A DNA stretch of 64,000 nt, taken from NCBI RefSeq assembly GCF_027580225.2, contig NC_073346.2, forward strand, positions 620,001 through 684,000, given 5' to 3'. Below are positions 1 to 11,683 of the stretch, piece after piece; within the stretch, counting starts at the first letter, position 1; every line of letters begins with the position of its first letter. The notes under the pieces are model-generated. The model was not told the origin of the DNA and did not search any database. It saw only the letters and a list, made by a program, of their open reading frames with translations. The position numbers and the translations under genes are program-made. The DNA comes from Misgurnus anguillicaudatus (Eukaryota > Chordata > Actinopteri > Cypriniformes > Cobitidae).

Positions 1-1600
1 TCCGTTTAGGGTTAGATTTACATAAAACGACAACCCTACCCAGACCCAACTCTAACCCCAACGCCAGGTGACAATTGTTTAAAGTTTAGAAAATATAAAA
101 GAATACATCAGAAAAAATAGTATAAACCAATACTTAAAGGCAGGATAGGCAGGAATTATCTAAAGAACTTTTTTACAAATTTGTTTAAACTGTCTTTATA
201 TACCAATACATAAGTAAAATGTAAGTACTCTGAAAAAGAGAGTAAAAAAGAGAGGACGAAACAAATGATTGGCTTGCGCAACTATCACTCTCTCGCACGA
301 ACATGGCTACCACCCCTGTTGCTACAGGATCTGCCCCAAATGTGCACACCCGATTGATTTGAACATGCACAAGGCACAAAATCTAGGAAGAGCAAAACTA
401 CGGCAGAGAAAGAGCATTCAGAACTCACAGTACCTGCATATGCAGTCAGCGAAGACAAACAAGGCAATAAAAGGAATAAACAAAAAAAAATCAAACAAGA
501 GTAAAAATCGCATGGCTTTTCCCCAGAGACGGCGATGTGGTAGCGGTATTGTCTCCGGAGTGTAGTCCTCATCAAAGTCAACAATGCTTCATCATGGAAA
601 CTCTTATATGCAAAACACTGCACTGTAAAAAATCCAATTAATTAAATGTTGGACGGGCAAAAATATATAAGTTAAACCAATTTTCTTGTTTGAGCTTAGT
701 TGAGGAGACGTATTATTTTAAGTCTAGATAAATCTGTGTTTAAAACATTAAATGAATGGTTATTTTCAAATCCAGTCAACATTCAGAATGGTTAGTCCCA
801 GATAGCAAAAAATATCCGCAGGACTTCATTTTGCCGCCAGCCCTAAGCTGTCGGCTATAGGTGCGTCCCGCTGGCGGGGATGAAACGTTTGCCGCCGAAT
901 ACGTCACTCCCATTTCTTGCGATTTGCCGCCGGCCCGACTGCTTAATTTTCTCTGGCGGTTGTCTCCGTCTAATAGACCGCGGCAGGCTGGCGGCAAGCC
1001 GCTTTGAAATCTTCTCAAAATCAACATTGGCCATTGGAGTTAAAGTACTGACAGACAGCATTTTAACTTTCACATTTGAGCGGTTATAAAATCATAATAG
1101 CCTATATATGTGAATTATATCAAATAGGATAGTTGTTTTGCTACAAAGCAAAGATATGTAAGTTATGTTTATACGAATGTGTTTTCAGTTAGTTTCCTTT
1201 TTTTACACCCTGAGTTCAAGCATGTTTCACATGCATCTAAAGCCAGTAGGGTTTAGATTCTTGAAGTTTTAGGAAATTACATTTAAATTACTTTTAAACT
1301 CTGAAGCAATTATACAGTAATATATGTAAAATATATGGAATTATTTTATGCACTTAGATCAACATTTTTACATGTCTTTGATTTATGCACTTGACTGGAA
1401 ATTTCCTTTATGTCTTTCATTATTTTCCAACATCGATTTTTAATTTATCTTACCTTTTACATGTACAAGGATTATTTTGCGATTGCGACCTGTACAAATT
1501 AATTTTTAAGAAAGTGTTAAAGCACAAAGTGTGAAGTACCGCCACCGGCCAACAGGGGCAGCACCTAAAAATGACGGAAGATAAACCGGAAGATAACGTG
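1..1600. other. intergenic, no gene recognised
   Basis: I see no convincing gene here; the short open frames lack family resemblance or splice context. At about 622 a CACTGTAAAAAAT end resembles one terminus of a common teleost hAT-type MITE, but its partner was not found. A GC-rich block (about 830-1000) carries a 12-bp inverted pair, TTGCCGCCAGCC at 831-842 and its complement at 986-997, so it may be a small decayed DNA element. The block at 1535-1600 directly precedes the first exon of the next gene and may include its promoter; no clear TATA box is visible. Confidence 0.5.
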
Positions 1601-1696
1601 TCCTCCCAGAGATCACTCGTCGTCTCACATTTCAGTGTTTGAAGAGAGGATCAAGATACAGATTTAAGACAAAAGTCATCAATTACGATCGTTTAA
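1600..1696 (+). other. 5' untranslated exon of the DUF4806-like gene
   Basis: The sequence runs into a strong splice donor (AA|GTAAGTAC, GT at 1697-1698). There is no ATG in the frame used later. The next acceptor is a pyrimidine-rich TTTTCTTGCAG ending at 1982. The transcription start is a guess; only the donor is well supported. Confidence 0.4.
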
Positions 1697-2017
1697 GTAA
1701 GTACATGTTTCATTTTTGTGTAACGCAATATTATGTTCATGTATAGAAGTTGTTTAAATTACTTCGTTTGTCTGAACAAGTATGCTCCCCTAGCTAAAGT
1801 GGCTAGCAAGTGTAAGCGAACACATGCTGTTTTGCCTTTGTTATACACACGGAGGTTAAGCAAAGTTCTAGTTCTTTTATTTTTTATTTAAAAGTTGTTA
1901 GTAAGACTATGTTTGCTCTATGCTGCTTATCCAGTAACTGAAGTTGTATTAACAATGTAGTTTTGTTAATATTTTCTTGCAGATAGCTTGCCCAGAGCAC
2001 AGCATCTCGTGCACAGC

Positions 2018-3256
2018 ATGAAGTTTTCAGCTATCAAGGTATATTCTAGGCCTGTGTCTTAGTGTGCAGTGTTTTAACAATATTTAGAATAGTGCTTTTA
2101 GTTATTGTTTTTTTATATAATGTTGATTTCTAGAGACTTCAGAATGAAAACCAAGCCCTGCACTGCAAAAAAATGAAAGTCTTGCTTAGTTTTCTTTTGT
2201 CTTGTTTTCTAATATTAGTATCTGAAAATTCTTAAATTGAGATACACTGACTTTGTAACCAAGTGGCTTAAGATATTAAGTTTTGTTTATTGAAATAAAT
2301 GATGAAAATCTGGAGTTTTTTTTACTTAAAACAAGTAAAAATAATTTGCCTGTGCAGTAAGTAAGTTGAAACTGGAATTAAGTTTATTTTTATCAACTTA
2401 AATTAAGTTTATTTTTCTTACTGCATTGGCAGATATTTTGACTTTTTTAAGTAAAAAGAAAAACTCTTGATTTTTATCATTTATTTCAATAACAAGACTT
2501 AATATCTTAAGCCACTTGCTTACCAAGTCAATGTGTCTCAATTTGAGAATTTTTAGATATTTATATTAGAAAACAAGACAAAAAACTAGGTAAGACAATT
2601 ATTTTTTGCAGTGCGAGGGAGAAGAACCAAGCCTTGAGGGAACGTAGTGAACGAGCAGGTGAGAACATGCATTCTTTCTTAAATTTAACTTTTTTTGTCT
2701 GTGATGTAGGTCCAAAATTACCATATGCCTTTCATTTTGTAGCTTCGGATGACAGCGGCTTACTTTTAATGTTGCTTGACAACACTTTGAGGCAGGATAA
2801 AATGCTCAAGGAACAATTTGTAAGTGTGCTAATTTTGCCGTAGGGTAATCTAAAAGTAAAATTAAGTTTGTACACTGCATATACAGTCTGAATCCACAGC
2901 CTGTCTCACATTTATGTATGAGAAAATTCTGAGAAATGTAATTTGTAACACTTTTTTTGAATTTTCAGCTTTAGAGTATCTTCTCTAATCACCTTTCAAT
3001 TAATACAACCTGGACTGGTGTAGGGAATCAAGCATGTTTTAGAGACTTGTTTCTGAAGACCATTGTTCAAAGTAAGTTAGATTTTTATATTTAAGTAGAT
3101 GTGTATGGCCTTATGTTATTCAAATGGAATGACAGTTCTGTATTTTCTACAGGAGCCATCCGAAAGAACCCGGCAACCCAGGATGCCACTGATAGGGCTG
3201 TCCAGGTTAATGTTACGCGTAACCTGAAAGGAGCATCTGACCGTGAAGGCGGATAA
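2018..3256 (+). CDS. small multi-exon gene with DUF4806-like C-terminal domain
   Basis: Exons read from splice sites: 1983-2038 (ATG at 2018), 2134-2160 or beyond, about 2613-2658, 2743-2819, 2975-3071, 3153-3256 (TAA 3254-3256). Introns after 2658, 2819 and 3071 are GT-AG and join in phase; the TTTAG acceptor at 2974 avoids the stop that the nearer CAG acceptor would create. The N-terminal part is charged and heptad-like (NQAL occurs twice), suggesting a short coiled coil. The last 65 or so residues, with TTWTG, FRDLFLKTIVQ, IRKNP and a terminal DREGG, resemble the uncharacterised metazoan DUF4806 family; function is unknown. Oddities: a palindromic MITE (2161-2613) lies between the second and third coding exons, and I could not find a junction across it that preserves frame, so the N-terminus is uncertain and the gene may be damaged. 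About 123 codons are accounted for. The domain call is from memory of the family pattern and was not tested. Confidence 0.5.
2161..2613. mobile_element. palindromic MITE (hAT-like ends)
   Basis: The two halves are diverged reverse complements for about 190 bp each, starting CACTGCAAAAAA and ending TTTTTTGCAGTG. There is no coding capacity. The flanks do not show a clean 8-bp duplication, although AACCAAGCC occurs close to both ends. The end sequence is a familiar teleost MITE type. The length, 453 bp, is a multiple of three. Confidence 0.8.
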
Positions 3257-3730
3257 AGGCGGCACACAGCTGAGAGGGACCCACAGCTGACCCCTTAAAC
3301 CGAGGCTGACTACTGACACCCCAGCATCACTGACAACTGGAACCCTTTCTTTATCCTGCAGTCAGTAACATCAAGAAGCCTGAAGTGTGACAGTACACTC
3401 AACCAATCCACACTTCACTGTGAAAATTACTTTTCTTTTTTTTCCAAATTCCCTGGGACCCTGCCTTGATGGCAGCTCCTCGGAAAGATGTGGAATGGCG
3501 AGAAGGTTTGTCCTTTATACAGGTGCACGAGATAAAGTACTGATCATAAGCGCCTCATGCTTATACATTACATTCATGTGGATCTTTTTTAATGTCTTCA
3601 GTGTCTTTTACTGTTTTTTTAGTCATGTGGATTTGTTTTTTTAATCATTCTGTTTATGTTGATGTGTGTTGTGTTATAAGCTACTGGGACCTTGAATTTA
3701 CCATTGAGGATCAATAAAGTATCTGTTCAT
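3257..3730 (+). other. 3' UTR with AATAAA
   Basis: Non-coding sequence after the TAA, ending in AATAAA at 3713-3718. The last 60 bases (CTTGAATTTACC..GGATCAATAAAGTATC) resemble 3' ends of teleost LINEs, so the polyadenylation signal may have been supplied by a LINE tail. Confidence 0.45.
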
Positions 3731-3769
3731 TTTTCATTCACAAGAGACAGATCATATTAGCCTGGTTAG

Positions 3770-3798
3770 CCAGACCTACATCAAGATGTAAGGTCTGG
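3770..3798. repeat. short hairpin
   Basis: CCAGACC.ACATC pairs with GATGT.AGGTCTGG around a two-base loop, with one mismatch or bulge. It probably marks one end of a short dispersed repeat that continues to about 4000; no second end was identified. Confidence 0.4.
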
Positions 3799-3799
3799 C

Positions 3800-4750
3800 A
3801 ACTCTTCACACAAACGGCTCAATGCAAGGAGCGGGATATAAGGTTGTCCCTCAAAATGCCTCTGCACGCAATAGGATAGCGCTATGACCAATCAGAGCAA
3901 AGAAGAAGGTGACGTATGAGTCCCCTGCGTTTCCCCACCAGTGGAGCTAATTGGTATATCAAACTTTTACCGTAACCAGTCGGCAAAACTCCAAACCAAT
4001 TCTTTCTTGCTTAAAAAGGACTTCAGTAGGTTTATTTGCTCTTATTGTCTCCAGAGCACCGCCGGTGGTCCGCCGACTCATTGCTATCTTTTGCTATCTG
4101 GGGTGTTGACTGAACTAATCTGGTAAATATGTGGACGACAGCTATGTTTCCTGACAACAAAATGCTCATAATATTACTGTTATTTGGTCACAACAAGGGG
4201 CGGACTGGCCATCGGGAGTTCCGGGAGCAATTCCGAACGTCCGGTCCATTTCAGGCCGAACCGGCCGGAGTTCAAAAAGTTTTTTTTTAATGCCTGACCA
4301 GGCGCTCAGCTGCAGCGGGAACGCTGTGTCTGTTTCAGACCAGGCCAAACCAATTCTTAAAATCTTGAGGGGAGATAAGAGCGGCCCCTCCCAACTTGGA
4401 CTGATCCTCGTTTTTCCTCACATCCGATTGGCTCAAAGGCGCCGATCAAAAGAGTTTACTTTTGGTCAGGTTTGGATTCGTGTGAATGCAACATAGACAA
4501 GACGGTAAAAATTGCGAAAACAAGAAAAGAAGAGAAAGAAATGGGTGGGGCATAAAAAAATAAAAATGTTTGCACAAGAGGAAGCTAAATGCGCCAAATT
4601 AACAGACCTTTTTCGCAGTCAAAAGGACGCTGTGGCAGGAGGTGCAGATGAGGAAGGACCAGCAGCATGGACAGGACAGGTGCACAATTAGTGATGCATC
4701 TATTATACACTGAAATTCTTTATATTTGCATTTAAATATAGGCATATATA
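3800..4750. other. non-coding stretch, repeat-derived
   Basis: No gene was recognised. The text around 4200-4500 has low-copy look but no splice-supported exon. Short open frames here have no recognisable product. Confidence 0.4.
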
Positions 4751-4751
4751 A

Positions 4752-4883
4752 GGGATAATGTAGAGCGAGGCGGTTGTTAGCGAATACAACCCCGACATCA
4801 GGACCCCACGCAAAGCGGAGCTTGAATCAGCCTTACGGGGTTGTATTCGCTATAATAAGAACCGCCTCGCTCTACATTATCCC
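4752..4883. mobile_element. 132-bp inverted-repeat MITE
   Basis: GGGATAATGTAGAGCGAGGC at the left end is matched by its exact reverse complement at the right end, and a second inner pair (CGAATACAACCCCG / CGGGGTTGTATTCG) extends the stem. It would fold into a long hairpin. The target duplication is unclear and there is no coding content. Confidence 0.75.
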
Positions 4884-5464
4884 GCCTATGAAATTGATGA
4901 AATAGCCTGCGTGCGCATTTTGGCAACAGAAGTGGTGTTGTGGGGTTGTTTTAACGTGTTAGCAACTCAGTAAGTTTATCAAAACAGTTTCCCAGCATCA
5001 AAATGTCTGGTAATTGCGTTTGGTTGCACTAATAATATACTAATATACGTATATATGGTCACTTTATATTTGGCCATCTGCTAACGTCTTCTATTCACTC
5101 CACTATAGTACATGGATCTGGTAGCAGCTGTGTTGAAAAACTTGATAAAGTCAACTTTTAAATATATATTTCTCTGTCTGTGTTGCTTCACTACTGATTC
5201 TTGCCATACTTCCATTGCCAACATGCGCGTGCATACGTTTCCACGTCATCATTGTGTTCAAACAGTTAAATGGTCTGTTGGAATCCCTGTATGTCTGTAT
5301 ATTAGCTGTTAAGGTCAGTGATGGAGAGAGACAGGTTGATGATGACTCTTGCAGTCATATTGATGAGGAGGAGGAAGGAAAGCAGAACAAGAGGAGGAGG
5401 AGAATGGAACCAGTACAAAAACAGTGATGGGTCAGTGTGCAGGGCTGGGTAGGCAATCATATTA

Positions 5465-5607
5465 CCCTGCTGGAAAAACAGCATACCAGCAAGACCAGCA
5501 TATGTTGTGGTGCTGGTATGCTAGTGACCACCAGCTAAACCAGCATCAAACCAGCATAGACCAGCATAATTCCCATGCTGGTTTGATGCTGTTTTTTTTC
5601 AGCAGGG
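5465..5607. mobile_element. short MITE with CCCTGCTG ends
   Basis: The left end CCCTGCTGGAAAAACAGCAT is mirrored by a right end reading ATGCTG..TTTTTCAGCAGGG. The interior is made of alternating ACCAGCA / TGCTGGT words. This is a common cyprinid non-autonomous element type. The left flank reads TAGGCAATCATATTA and the right flank starts TAGGC, but no clean duplication is seen. Confidence 0.75.
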
Positions 5608-5614
5608 TAGGCAT

Positions 5615-5780
5615 ATCAATCAATCAATCAATCAATCAAAGCTTTATTAAGGACACACAAATAGAAAAATACAGCACAATATTACATATTTACATATAGG
5701 ATAAAATGCAATAGTTCCACTTACTAGATTATAACCTGACTAAAGCACAGATTGAATTAAAAAAAGGAATTATTCTTAGC
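5615..5780 (-). repeat. (ATCA)n tract with LINE 3' tail
   Basis: Six ATCA units (5615-5640) are followed by AAAGCTTTATT. Read on the minus strand this is AATAAAGCTT followed by (TTGA)n, the structure of a LINE 3' end with its microsatellite tail. The LINE body is truncated after about 100-150 bp. Confidence 0.55.
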
Positions 5781-6420
5781 CATATTTTTTACTGATGTTC
5801 TTCTCATGCATATGTAGCTGTACAATCAGTAAGCAGAGGCAGGGTCCAGCACACACAGGGGAAGTGGAGCCAGGGAGAGTTGAAAGTGAGTACGTACACA
5901 CACAATCTCTATTTTATGGGACTGTATTGTAGTTTTTGATTATCTGAGTGGGTATGTGTGAGTAATTGTAACAATTTTATCACTCCAACTGACTGTACAC
6001 ATGACATGCTGGTAGTTAGCAGTATACTGTGACTTATGTGTTCGAGATTAGGTTTTGCTGACCTGGTTGTGTTTAGTGCAGTGGTGACTTGCTTATACAA
6101 CCTGAGGAGGCAGGTGTTATCCTAAAGTTTCTTTAAGGTCTTCAGCATAATCTGATTCTCTTCAAGTTCATACCATGAAAACACTACTAGAATTAAAAAA
6201 ACTGCAAAAAATCCTGCTCGTGCGCCAAGGGCACTCGCGTAAAAGAGCTGAAGGAGCGGGTGTAGAAATAGTCCCAATATCATAACAATCTTAAATAAAA
6301 CTTCTAAATATACCCGTGTGTGTACCCGTGTGCGTGCTTGTGTGTGCGCGAGCTCGTGTGTGTGTATGTATGTTTGTGCGCGTGTGTTTTGAATTTAAAA
6401 TGTCTTAACATCTTAGATTA
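5780..6420. other. no gene seen; GT-rich microsatellite at 6311-6392
   Basis: Intergenic sequence. The 6311-6392 part is an imperfect GT/GC tract. Nothing else was recognised. Confidence 0.4.
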
Positions 6421-6439
6421 ATCCGCACATAACAGCCAA

Positions 6440-6500
6440 ACTCACTCACTGTTTCCCACAAGGACACAAGTCGTCAGCCGTTTCCTCAAGTTCACGTCAG
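6440..6500 (+). other. possible 5' exon of the mini-gene
   Basis: The segment ends in CACGTCAG|GTAAGTG, a consensus splice donor with GT at 6501. It contains no usable ATG. The start is unknown. Confidence 0.3.
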
Positions 6501-6985
6501 GTAAGTGTTTGTAAAAAAAAAAAAATAATTTTTAGACTATATTAATTGCCAAAGACGCAAATACTCGACGTTTTTGTAAAGATGTAAGTTATATAAAGGT
6601 GTGTTATGTTATGTGTCCGAGTTAAAGTGGAGCTATTTTAGTTAAGATAGCCTGGATATGGTTTACCATACAGGGTTTAGGACTCTGTCTTCATTTTAAT
6701 TGTGACATTTTTACAAACAAACCTTATAAAATACAATACTAGTGTGTATTTTGAGACAAAACAATATCACTCATATGTTAAGAGATGTCGGTATTTTAGT
6801 CAGTGATAAGCCCTGTCCGAGAAAACCGCCCAGTAATGTTTAATTCAATTACGTGTAATGTCTGAGGGAAATTTGGCAATTTTAGGGAATAAAGTCTTTC
6901 ACGTCAAGCTTTATTATAATAAACATGTATTTATGTATGTGTGTGTGTGTATTTATATTCCTCTGTTTATCAAACCAGAGCGGTG

Positions 6986-7114
6986 ATGATGTGGAGAGGC
7001 AGACCAGAGGGATACATGGCCAAAGAAGTTCTCCTAAATGGCCCTGCAGATGTTCTGACTGACTTTGGAGTGCTTTTTGGACTGTTTTATGCCCTCTATT
7101 TAGAGAAGACTTAA
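6986..7114 (+). CDS. 42-residue ORF in a terminal exon, SAMD3-like tail (weak)
   Basis: A pyrimidine-poor but usable acceptor (AAACCAG) ends near 6978. Two adjacent ATGs (6986, 6989) open a frame that ends TAA at 7112-7114, followed by AATAAA at 7144-7149. The protein ends FGLFYALYLEKT; FGLxYAL near the C-terminus is reminiscent of the last exon of teleost SAMD3-like proteins, which would normally continue further, so this would be a truncated copy. It may equally be a chance frame in a non-coding transcript. Splice donor, acceptor and poly(A) signal together are the reason to list it. Confidence 0.25.
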   Translation: MMWRGRPEGYMAKEVLLNGPADVLTDFGVLFGLFYALYLEKT

Positions 7115-7159
7115 TTTTGTATGTTCAGTCTGTATGATAAGTGAATAAAGCTTTTGTTT

Positions 7160-8580
7160 TTATGTGACTGAAGTTAATTATTTTGTTAACAACACCAGTA
7201 TAAATTATTTCATAAATAATTTTTAAAAGTTTATTAAAAATTTCCAAATAATAAATATTAATTGAAGTAACACATAAAACATTGAGTAAACACTTAAATT
7301 TTATGAGTCTTTGCTGTAAGTTTTTAAAGATTCAACTGATTAAAACATTTTAGTTGAATGAACTATAAAGCTAGTTGAGCAAACATACTTTTTTATATTT
7401 GAGTCAAGTTTGGGCCAACTAAAAAACAACAATCCAGGTAACACTTTGGAGTCAGAAATTTCTGTGGAACTAGTTACTAAAAAATAATTCATTGAGCCAA
7501 CCATTTATTTTTTACAGTGTGTATATGTTATGAATCTTCCACGAAATTCACCTTCATCACAGTGTAACTGATGGTAATGAAAAAACTTATATCAATGCAA
7601 TCTGTTTTTAGCTTTGTCTTATGAATATAACTAGCTCGTTTGTTACCGAATCAAACAAAAATATATTTTAAACTTTACCAGTATCGATATGCTAGCTTAA
7701 TAGTGAGTACTAAAAGCCATGTTATTTGTTTATATTCATAAAGTGATTTATAAGATGATAAAGTTAGGTGTATTATTACATGTGATTCTGACATGATGTT
7801 ACTACATGCACCGCGCTCCTTCCTCTCCGTTTTGTTTAAACAAATTTGGAAAAAGTGTTTTACACTTTTTTTAGACTTAAACCTGCCTACTTTGCCTTTA
7901 AAGTGACATACTAACACAAACACCAAATCTAAACCAAAGCGACAATGGTTTGAAAATAAGAAAAAGCAGTTGAGTAACCAATCCGTGAGAATGCCACGGA
8001 AAAGAAAGTCTGTGGCCCATGCAGAGATCCATGAGAATGCCACGGAAAAAATTCAGTGACTATCCCACGGAACTTTGTGAGATCGTGTTGATAAAACACA
8101 GGTGATCACCTTAATTAGACATAGACACAAGACGTCATGTGACAAAAACAAATCATGTGACGAATACAAACAAAATACATGTCATGTGACAAATACAAAT
8201 CACAAACATGATAAATTATCATCAAAATGGCTTAGTATCAAAATCCTCATTCAACCCTAAAAATGAGTATTTAAAGAATAGACCCAGAAACATTCTATCT
8301 GTAATAATTTCTTCTCTTGAGGGTTTTGTTACCATTTGTCTAAAATGAGACACTATGGGACTGCACATATCTCCAGTCCTAATGTTACTGCGTAATTGTC
8401 TGGATGTTTTACCCATGTATGCAAGACCACAAGGGCAATGAATTAAATAAATAACATGAGCGTATAGCGTGTCATTTTAGACAAATGGGCCATAATGTTA
8501 GTGCTCTACAGTAGATCTACAGTAGTTCTACATTTAGAGTAAAATTCTTTAGCTGGTGCCCCGAAGTAGAGGAGGGAGGA
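7160..8580. other. non-coding, with a MITE end at 7507-7519
   Basis: ATTTTTTACAGTG at 7507-7519 is the right end of a CACTGTAAAAAAT-type MITE whose left end could not be placed. A 13-base ATGCCACGGAAAA word recurs at about 7991 and 8036. No gene was recognised. Confidence 0.4.
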
Positions 8581-8588
8581 ATCATCTG

Positions 8589-8614
8589 ACACACACACGC
8601 GCACACACACACAC
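8589..8614. repeat. (AC)n microsatellite
   Basis: Alternating AC with two GC interruptions. Confidence 0.9.
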
Positions 8615-8982
8615 TTGAGGTGAAACCTCCAGTGTCCTGTGTATGGCATACCACCAAATTGTTGCCCATGTGAAAATCACAAAATTAATTTGTGCCTGTG
8701 TCAAAATCACTACAGTTGCATGCGGTGGACTTTTAAATAGTCCTCCTAGGGGACTCATGTTATTGACAACAAAAGTGGGCAACAAGATGACGAGACATTG
8801 TAGATGCTAAATTGCGAAGGGCTTTTTTGATATCTCAAACGCTGTTCCCATGGCAACGCGTCAAACTTTACTTTTTTTCAGGCATATTTGGGGCTCTTGG
8901 CGTGCTTAGAATTACAAAACAACACACGGCTGACAACACACATAAGCGTTGTCGAACGTTAAGCGTGAGCTAAAGCTCAGAC

Positions 8983-11166
8983 CAGAGCATGTGAGCGGTG
9001 CGGAGCGGGAGCGGAGCGTTGAGCGGTGCGGTGATATTTCCATCAGAGCGCAGAGCGCATTTCCGAAAATTCCGCTCCGCTCGCTCAATACGCTCAGCAC
9101 CGCTCGCTCATCCCAGAATGCCCTTTGGTAATTTGCTAGTTTGAGAACCTGTAAAAATGGCTAGCAAGAAGTTATGGAGTTCAAATATTGTTTTAATGAA
9201 GTCGCCAGCCTTATATATAAATGAAAGAAATTAAACTAAGATGACAGAATAACTGTAGCGTCGTCTGCATCTAGATGCAATTTTAAAGATTAAAATAACT
9301 TTAATCTAACTGATCAACACAAATACAAATATATTTCTACATAATATAACTGATTGCTTACCAGCATTAAAACCACTTAAAATAAAAAACATTTATAGTT
9401 CTTTGTGTATGTACAGCGGCCACTCCGTGGATGAGGAAGCTGTAGCCAAAAACGCCAGTGCCTTTAGTATTAACTGACTGAACACTTGACTTACCTGGAC
9501 ATTTAGATATTAAAATTTTTCATCAACAGATCTGCGTTATAAACATTGATGATAATCTGCCGACTCGACTGATTCAGCACGTCCTCTATTTTACAGAGAG
9601 TCCGCTTAATTAACGGCTTTTCGTTCGGTCCGCGTGACCTAAACATTTTTGTTCTGTAATTTGTTATCGTATAGGCTACATTTCTACATATTTTCGACCA
9701 TGTAACATTTGAGATAAAATGTAAGTTGTTATAGATAGCATTTAAGCTTGTTCTTGTTCTGAAATGATGAAATGTTTAGTCTGACTAAAATGATCTATCC
9801 AGATTAATTTAGCCAAAATAATGATTTATTCGTTTTCATAGAAACATTTTAATTTATCTACTAATATACTATTAAAAATGCCATAAATAAATATTCTGTA
9901 TTGCATTCGTTTTGTACATTTACAGGTTCATAAATTAAACTGATCAACACAAATACAAATATATTTGTACATAATATAACTGATTGCTTACCAGCATTAA
10001 AACCACTAAAAATAAAAACATTTATAGTTCTTTGTGTATGTACAGCGGCCACTCCGTGGATGAGGAAGCTGTAGCCAAAAACGCCAGTGCCTTTAGTATT
10101 AACTGACTGAACACTTGACTTACCTGGACATTTAGATATTAAATGTTTTCATCAACAGTATCTGCGTGGAACATTATAAACATTGATGATAATCTGCCGA
10201 CTCAACTGATTCAGCACGTCCTCTATTTTGCAGAGAGTCCGCTTAATTAACGGCTTTTCGTTCGGTCCGCGTGACCTAAACATTTTTGTTCTGTAATTTG
10301 TTCTCGTATAGGCTATATTTCTACCAACCTTTCTACATATTTTCGACCATGTTACATTTTGGGATAAAATGTAAGTTGTTATAGATAGCATTTAAGCTTG
10401 TTCTTGTACTGAAATGATGAAATGTTTAGTCTGACTAAAATGATCTATCCAGATTAATTTAGCCAAAATAATGATTTATTCGTTTTCATAGATACATGTT
10501 AATTTATCTACTAATATACTATTGAAAATGCCATAAGTAAATATTCTGTATTGCATTCGATTTGTACATTTACAGGTTCATAAATACTGTCTAATTTTAA
10601 TTTATTTAAGACACTGTGTTCTGTTTTTACCGATGCAATGTAAATTCGCACTTAAAAACCTTCTTGTTAAGAAATTGTTCTTCAATTTATTTTAGTTTTT
10701 TTCAAATAATATATTTATATAATATTATAGTTTGTTAATCTTTTTCTCGTAAGGGGACCGAATTGTTATAATATTTCGTAATTACTTATTACATTTATTA
10801 TAACTTAAAATTGTGAATTAGTAAAACATGTGGATGTCGTGGAAACAAATTGTTAATTTGAATTATATCCGTATCAGTTAAACTAGGTCTAATAGCCAAC
10901 ACACAACTGTACATAACTGCTATTTATCAGCTAATACTTTAATTAAATGCAATTATCCAAGAACGTCAGTACAGAAAACACTTAGGCTTACTAAATTTTT
11001 TTTTTTGTCGGAGCGGGATCTGAGCGGGAATTGGTTTATTTGCGAGCGTGAGCGGAAAGTTAACGGAGCGCTTGCTTGGGCGGTGAGCGACTGAGTGGAG
11101 CGCTTGAACAGTAGAGCGGAATATTTAGCGGAGCGTCACACCGCTCCGCACCGCTCACATGCTCTG
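8983..11166. mobile_element. non-autonomous hAT element, 2.2 kb
   Basis: The left end CAGAGCATGTGAGCGGTGCG and the right end are exact reverse complements over more than 20 bases. The element is flanked by a perfect 8-bp direct duplication GCTCAGAC (8975-8982 and 11167-11174), the hallmark of hAT transposition. Both ends are crowded with GAGCGG / CCGCTC words (8988-9120 and 11008-11160), which fits clustered sub-terminal transposase-binding sites. The AT-rich interior has no transposase and contains a tandem duplication of about 630 bp. Confidence 0.9.
9309..10586. repeat. 630-bp tandem duplication inside the hAT
   Basis: The unit starting ACTGATCAACACAAATAC at 9309 recurs at 9939 with few substitutions and small insertions (for example an extra GTGGAACATT near 10166). 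The two copies together make up more than half of the element. Confidence 0.85.
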
Positions 11167-11683
11167 GCTCAGACACAGGCGTGGCTCTGTAGCGGCTCTC
11201 TAGTGCCCCCTTTTGTCTAAAATTTGCAATAAGTTTTACCTACAATCTTGAAACTTGGAAAATACATTGCTCTCATCAAAACAAACAACTTTAACAACTT
11301 TAGCTCTGCCCAACATGAAGTCCGACATTTTGGATTTAATGCTGATTTTTCCACATTTGAATGCCCTGAACTTTTAAATAATCCTTCTAAGGGATTCATG
11401 CGATTGACACCAAACGTGGTGAACATAATGTCAAGACATTGGAGATGCTCTTGGCATGTTTAGATTAACTTGAAATTTTTACACATCACCGTTGTTGGCT
11501 GTTAAGTGTAGACAAAAAGATCAGAAAAAGGAGACGTGCGAGGGCCCACCATCGCTGCTTGCAGCTATATTTATTGTTTGCAATGCATGACGAAAAACTG
11601 ACGTACATTTCTTTACGTCCAACATTACCCAAAAGGAAAATAATTCTACACATTTCTGACATTTTATTTGCTGATTAATGAGT

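Larger units (their letters stand above)
8620..11580. repeat. internally repetitive dispersed element, split by a hAT insertion
   Basis: Two related units are seen on either side of the hAT: about 8725-8830 and 11370-11460 share TTTAAATA.TCCT.CTA.GG followed by GACA..AAA.GTGG..AACA.AATG..GAGACATTG.AGATGCT. The element appears to end near 11545-11575 with GGGCCCACCATCGCTGCTTGCAGCTATA, which holds the palindrome GCTGCTTGCAGC (11554-11565). The same end in reverse orientation is at 22823-22834, so this is a multicopy family. I do not know its class. Confidence 0.55.

Noticed and set aside
60..600. 98- and 112-codon overlapping frames
   Set aside because: No recognisable domain or splice signals; opposite strands of the same AT-rich sequence.
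2961..2974. CAG acceptor at 2968 for the DUF4806-like gene
   Set aside because: It would place a TAG stop as the second codon; the TTTAG acceptor six bases on keeps the frame to the natural TAA.
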